A stretch of 64,000 nucleotides of DNA from Halichondria panicea. Taxonomy: Eukaryota; Porifera; Demospongiae; Suberitida; Halichondriidae. Position numbers and translations under genes: made by a program. Location of the stretch: the NCBI RefSeq assembly GCF_963675165.1, contig NC_087382.1:2271567-2335566 (forward strand), given 5' to 3'. Under the pieces are notes generated by a model. That model did no database searches, had not been told where the DNA came from, and saw only the letters and a list, made by a program, of their open reading frames with translations. Shown piece after piece: positions 58,509-64,000 of this stretch; within the stretch, counting starts at the first letter, position 1; every line of letters begins with the position of its first letter.

Positions 58509-58893
58509 ACCATCATAACCATCCTTCACTGACTTGTCTTCAATAATGGACGCCATGCTCTCCTCTGTGTCTGACTATGCTGAACTGAACATGGAGCTCC
58601 CTCATAATAGCCAAGACCCCATAGGTGCATGATCAATGGCTGCATGTGTCTGTAACTGTAGACAATGTATTATTTTAAGTAACAAGAATAGTATAGCCAA
58701 CCCCACTTCAAAGTGCATGTGTTAGTGACCACCTCTTCATTATGACCATTGTATACCACAATTAATTAATTAAGCTAGCAAAAAAATGTTACTGCAACAA
58801 ATTTATGCTTGATATTTTTGCAGACATAAGTGCATGGATACGATGATTTAAACGAGTCGCTAAGGAACAGAGTGACAAAAACTGACCAATTGC
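58509..58893 (+). pseudogene. orphan duplicate of the RTK 3' end
   Basis: 58509-58625 repeats the second half of the penultimate RTK exon ([33 protein letters not shown]) with its donor region. 58824-58893 repeats the last exon, in which ATGAGTGGATAC has become 'ataagtgcatggatac'. The 5' half of the first piece is replaced by unrelated sequence ('tttcatttatgaccatcataa'), so it is a truncated copy just downstream of RTK4. Confidence 0.8.
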
Positions 58894-59139
58894 CAACATT
58901 ATCTCGTTACTAGATTGATCACATGTTTCTACTGTATAGCAATTCTATATTGCATTTTACTTAAACAAAAATGTTCAGAGCGATATACGGCAATAATTAT
59001 TATACAGACTAAGGAGTTCTGCAAACTTTTACTTGTTACATGTGTTCAAAAGTCATGGCTTCAATATTCAATCAGCCATGCATGCAAATATAATTTTGCT
59101 CATCAGTACTTGACAGAGTTAATTCCCGGCTATATATAT

Positions 59140-59285
59140 AGGTATCAGCTGCACCATGGTCGGAGATAACTTCAGATATATGTAGATTCACAACTACATC
59201 ATCGCCAGCTCCCTTACGAAGTTGCTTGGGCTGATAGTTGCCATAGGTGATTGGGATTGTGATGGTCATGTTAATTACAATGTTG
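59140..59285 (-). pseudogene. antisense fragment 'YGNYQ...DDVVVNLHISEVISDH', copy 3
   Basis: Minus strand: SHEGTNIVINMTITIPITYG, NYQPKQLRKGAGDDVVVNL, HISEVISDHGAADTY. Amino-acid differences from copy 2 are mostly conservative. Confidence 0.45.
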
Positions 59286-59379
59286 GTGCCTTCATGACTA
59301 TACCATCACATCAAGTTTCATCCGTGGGTATGACAGCAATAGGCATTTATTAATGCAATGCTTGTTAATGTTGTCATGT

Positions 59380-59888
59380 AGTGGCCAGAGTGATGGGTCT
59401 GTGTGGAGGGTAGGTTGTTGGTACGGTGGGTTCACTGGTTATAGTCGAGGGAATAGTTGAGTGTTGCAGTCTGCTTCACTACAGATCAACTTTCGCCAAT
59501 AATAGTGCGCATGCGCAATAACTAAATAAAGCTTGATTACTACATGTATAAAGTTTCATCATGACAGCAGTAGGTATTTGTTGATGCAATGCTTGTTAAT
59601 GTTTCCATAGTGGCCTCAGTGATGGGTCTGTATGGAGGGTAGGTTGTTGGTACTGTAGGTTCACTGCATGGGTTCACTAGGTAGGCGAGGGAATAGTTGA
59701 GTCTTGCAGTCTGCTTCAATAGCATTGTACACACTCACCGTGCTTTTATCAGCTAGCCCACTGCAAGATTTCCCCCAGTTATCAAAGGATTGGTCACTTT
59801 TTGTCAAGTTCAAGTTATATATACTCCAATCTTCAATACCCATAATTTGCAGCTCACCCTGAGAATGTAAGCCAATAATAGTGCGCAT
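59380..59888 (-). pseudogene. decayed antisense three-finger exons upstream of RTK5
   Basis: Two minus-strand fragments (59560-59888 and 59380-59480) match exon 2 and stalk of the B/C/D genes: KSCSGLADKST, DCKTQLFPRLPSEP, and the nucleotide tracts 'ttgttggtac', 'gagggaatagttgagt'. The first still has an open frame (59661-59888), but the QCC...NCN cysteines are partly lost. The right fragment ends exactly at the CCAAT/NRF-1-like module of RTK5, consistent with a former head-to-head partner gene. Confidence 0.65.
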
Positions 59889-59893
59889 GCGCA
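59872..59893. promoter_or_regulatory. CCAAT plus NRF-1-like palindrome upstream of RTK5
   Basis: CCAAT at 59872 and TGCGCATGCGCA at 59882-59893, 108 bp before the start codon. A second identical palindrome with CCAAT lies at 59497-59517 beside the other antisense fragment. Confidence 0.6.
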
Positions 59894-60000
59894 GTAACTG
59901 TAGATCATCTAATGATTATGGAGCTGGAGGTGTCTTCCCTCCGCTAATTGTTGTGTACAACATAATTATAGTTTTTGCTGAGCTGTAGATCTATAGAGCT

Positions 60001-63000
60001 ATGAAACTAAAAACAAGTTTCTCCACCTTGTTATTTTTTATGTTTGTCAATGCTCAAGGCGACATCACTCAGAGTCAGAGTAGAGACGACAATGAGATTA
60101 CGGTCAACTGTGTGTCCTTTGGAAATAGAGAGATTGAGATTAGAGTAGTCAGTCTCCATGTTGATGGTTCGAATGATACTGAAATATTTGTCGATGAGTC
60201 TACTAGTATCACAGAGGCTACATTCACCGTAATTCCATCAGTTGAGAAGGCTGCTTATTGTGAAGTTGGTGGTATGTCCACAGATTTGGTATATTTTGGA
60301 GGTGAGCAGATAATTACTTAGTCAATAGCTAATAGTTACAATGTAATATTTGTAGTTTACTCGGCTACAGACCAGATTGATACAATTATGTAATGTCTAT
60401 AGTCAATTACGTAGATTTATGTATGACCTGTATGTATATTTATACAGTAATACCTGTTCTGGAACCAACTGTAACAAGACTTCTTGCGATTGTCGAAAGT
60501 GTACATACACTAGTATGTCCTTATGAACTAGGCACAGCAAGTGATCATATTCGCCCCTACCATCACATCTGGTTTAATACATATGTGTCAAACAATGTAA
60601 TCCCAGGAGAGTTTAGTCAAACACTGACTATTTCTATTACAAGGCAGTCACCTGATGTCACTACCTATACCTGTGCTCTGAGGATGCAGGAATGCAGTGC
60701 ATGTGAACAAGTGGTCGATTATCCTGCTTTGAATAGACCACAATTTCAATTGACTAAAGTTGGTAAGTTCATATGCTTATGTATAATGATGAATGAATCA
60801 TTATGTACAATATCACTGCAGTGCCACTTTCAATTGATGTTGCCCTTGTTACTCAAACTGTGTCTGCTGGTTCTCCTGTCACCTTTGAGTGTGCTGCCGA
60901 GGGAACGAGTGTAGAGATCCAATGGCTATATAATGGAGATACCTACACTGCTGACGATACAAATGTAACCACCTCCTGCATAGACTCGGCTTATGTTCGG
61001 AGCATATTAGAATTATCGTCCCCTTCCAGCAGTGGATTTGTTATTTGCATTTTTCATCAATCGTTTGATGGTACCATTTCATCACTGAACAACAACAACA
61101 ACTTTGACAACAGTTTACCAGAACAGATCACAAGCTCTACTGCACAGCTTATAGTAACAACCTCTAATGCCATTACTATGCCTACTAATTCTACTGCAAC
61201 AGGTATTATATAAATGGTTTGTGTGGGCCCTGTAAGGATTTTGTCCCAAGGGTGATTGAGCTGTCTAATAACCACAGGGTCTGTAGAGACTAGCTTGACA
61301 ATAGTGTATTATATCACTGTATGCATGTACCATACCCTCGCGAAAATAGGACCATCCCCTCTTTTGCTTCAAAGTTCTTGCACAAGGGTATTTTGACTTG
61401 ATTATACGCCCACCCAGAATGAACAGTTAGTTGCAGAGAAAGGTAACAACTAACACAAATCTCAGAACAAAGTCATCACCTGCAAACTTTGTCCATCTTT
61501 TGGGAAGTTCCTGCTGCTACTTCTGACGAGCAATGAATAGAGTCAGAGTCCACTTCTTCATGTTCATTCTTATCATGCTTCAATCGTACTCATGCATTAG
61601 TTTATAACATTGTTATTGTCAATGAAAATACAGACATAGCCACAAGTGTAAGCCTCGATTTGAGGGTGGGCATATATTCGAGTGAAAACTCGCTGTTTGC
61701 GATTATAAGTCTGAGTGGGCGTATTCTCGCGAGGGTACAGTACAATTATTATTGTAAGAAATAAGGATTATAACAGTCTTGCTCTTGAACTTCAGGTACA
61801 CCTCTAAGTGTGAGCGTTGTAATTGGAACCACTGCGGCCATTATTATCATTATTTTGTTTGTTTCATTGAGCTGGGTTATAGTTTGTGTTCGGATCTACA
61901 AGCGAAGAAAACTGTCGAGAACACAACAACCTGCAACTGACAATGTGCTGACTCAGAGGTAATCCGTAATACAATTTTATAGACACATTTCTCATTGTGC
62001 AAAAGCTATAGAAATAATTATTAGAGATGCACAACTTTTCATGAGACACATACCTCTTTATGATCTCGCATCCTTATCTGCTATTATCATCAGACCAATT
62101 TATCCACTGTCAACTCCTTTTGATGAGACCTCTACAACTGGTCGTACATCTCAAGTATCTCTCACCGATAGACATCACTCTTTTAAACCATCTACTGATA
62201 TTGATGAAGAAGAGTCCACTGCAAACGAAACTCTTAATGTCACAGGAAAAGCCTCTGAGGGAAGTGTTGAAGAGGTTTCAAGTGCTATAGCCAATGCTTG
62301 TACGTTACATGAACTAATTATAATAATGTGTGCATGCAAGATTACTAAAACCTTTTGGCTAAAATTTAGTTCAATTGCTGGGCCTCTCAAGCACGTAAGT
62401 TAGTCGGACGCTGCCGCCCTCTAATTTCGAGCAATTAATTATGTGTAAACTATTGTACAAGTTCACAATTTGGGCTTGCGTGCATACAATACCAATATGT
62501 ACTTCTTCACTGACCTATGTATACGGTATGGTATACGTACAGCTTTGTAGTCACATGATCACTCCGTCCAGGGTCACTGATACTTGGTAATGTGATGAAG
62601 CTGCCTGATCTATCAGAATCTCTAAAGATACCAGGATCTCAGCTGAAACTGAGCAGTGATCCCATTGGACAAGGTGAGAGATATTACGTACGTATCTTCT
62701 ATTGTACATGTACAGTACGTGTATTTCTTATTTTGCATGATCAGCACCGTATAAAAATTGTTGCAAAACCTTGTTTCCAGGGGAAACTGGAATGGTGTAC
62801 AAAGGTTTACTAATGAATTGGAAAGATGAGCCATTGCAAGCTGTGGCTGTGAAGACATTGAAAGGTAACTTACACAACCAGCTAGCTACATGTTATATAA
62901 ATGTAGCTATTGAAATACCAAATCAAATGTACAATCACCTTTTATATATATAATTATGTATCGTCTTATTTTTAGGTTTATTTTCTTCTTCGGATATTCA

Positions 63001-63193
63001 AATTCTGATGAGTGAGATTATCAAGATGAAGGATTTCAACCACCCTCACGTCATGCCCCTGATTGGAGTGTGTCTAGATGCCGGACCCGGTGTTTCCATG
63101 GTGATGCCACATATGACCAATGGGAGTGTACTGGATTATTTGAAAAAGGAGAGAAATGGTTTAAAATTGACTGATAATTGCAGCAAAGAAAAG
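60001..63193 (+). CDS. RTK5: three-Ig receptor tyrosine kinase, 3' end outside window
   Basis: Eight exons visible: 60001-60301 (signal peptide MKLKTSFSTLLFFMFVNAQG plus Ig-like 1), 60448-60762 (Ig 2, [11 protein letters not shown]...YTCALRMQEC), 60822-61202 (Ig 3 plus Thr-rich stalk), 61796-61958 (TM, IIIIILFVSLSWVIVCV), 62046-62299 (juxtamembrane, shorter than in RTK1), 62572-62673, 62781-62864 (GQGETGMVYKG, VAVK), 62976-63193 (helix [13 protein letters not shown]). All phases agree and there is no stop. It is thus the intact reference for RTK3 exon 1. The juxtamembrane acceptor 'cttttcatgag' is weak but keeps the frame (RHIPLYDLA). The catalytic-loop exon would follow the CA repeat that runs off the window. 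Promoter module at 59872-59893. Confidence 0.8.
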
Positions 63194-63756
63194 GTCAGAC
63201 ACGTACTAGCAAATGGCTTGATTTCTAACTGCATGGAGACTTCTTAGAGTAGTGCTTCCCTTGGGCAGACCAGAAGTGGTCGTAAAAGAGGCAGCCTGCT
63301 AACACACAAGTTCAAACACATGCCATATATGGAGACTTGTTATTAACCTGGCATGACTTGCATGCTTCACACTTTATGACATGACTCACCCGGCCATACC
63401 ACTAGGTTCCTATATTATGAGCTCACACCCAGATCACACACCATATATGCCTCTAATACAATTATCACACCCACACCACATATGCTTCTTTTGGATGAGC
63501 CAGCTGGGGTTCCTAGAAACACAGCTCTTGGTACAGTGAAACCTTATACTGTGGTAGACCAACAGTCCAACAGTGGTTGTAATAAAGGAAGTGGCTGCTA
63601 ACACAGACAGGCCAAATACATGCTGTGGAAACATTGTATGGTGCCCATTAACCTGGCTAGCAGAAAGTATATAGACTCTATAGGCTCATGCATATAATTA
63701 TATGCAGATACATCAACGATTCCCAAATATTCCATTGATAAGTGTAATCCATTCTC

Positions 63757-64000
<244 letters not shown>

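Overview
The window looks like animal DNA, most probably from a demosponge. It is AT-rich and intron-rich, full of small palindromic transposons and CA/GT microsatellites, and carries a tandem array of immunoglobulin-type receptor tyrosine kinases (RTKs) with the HRDLAARNC and DFG motifs. The sponge assignment is inference; no marker in the window names a species. All exon models were built by eye from splice signals, reading phase and comparison between paralogues inside the window.

Layout. 1-1290: 3' part of an intronless multi-pass membrane protein. 2381-8394: a two-exon gene whose second exon encodes a VioB/chromopyrrolate-synthase-like protein with a ferritin-like domain; the first exon supplies a signal peptide. 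A broken inverted fragment of the same gene lies at about 1957-2208. 8395-21479: about 13 kb with no gene I can support, made of foldback elements, a 2.8-kb composite inverted repeat and several tandem repeats.

21480-33917 (minus strand): four small cell-surface protein genes with cysteine-rich three-finger (Ly6/activin-receptor-like) ectodomains and no kinase. Three (D, C, B) end in one transmembrane segment plus a short conserved tail; C has a 2-bp frameshift. The fourth (E) ends in a GPI-anchor-like tail. D and B share a recent duplication of about 1.2 kb.

34092-64000 (plus strand): five RTK loci. RTK1 has a complete 925-residue model (Ig, FN3, two sushi domains, TM, kinase). RTK2, RTK3 and RTK5 have three Ig-like domains in front of an almost identical kinase. 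RTK2 is cut off in its juxtamembrane exon, RTK3 has a frameshift in exon 1, RTK4 is a C-lobe remnant, and RTK5 runs off the window end inside a CA repeat.

RTK1 and gene E are divergently paired with 174 bp between start codons. A CCAAT plus TGCGCATGCGCA (NRF-1-like) promoter module sits between them. Decayed antisense three-finger exons lie upstream of RTK2 and RTK5 next to the same module, so I infer that the duplicated unit was originally a head-to-head pair of a three-finger surface protein and an RTK. Nearly all ectodomain exons are phase 1-1, so swapping them keeps the frame. The most interesting content is this modular receptor cluster and the secreted VioB-like gene.
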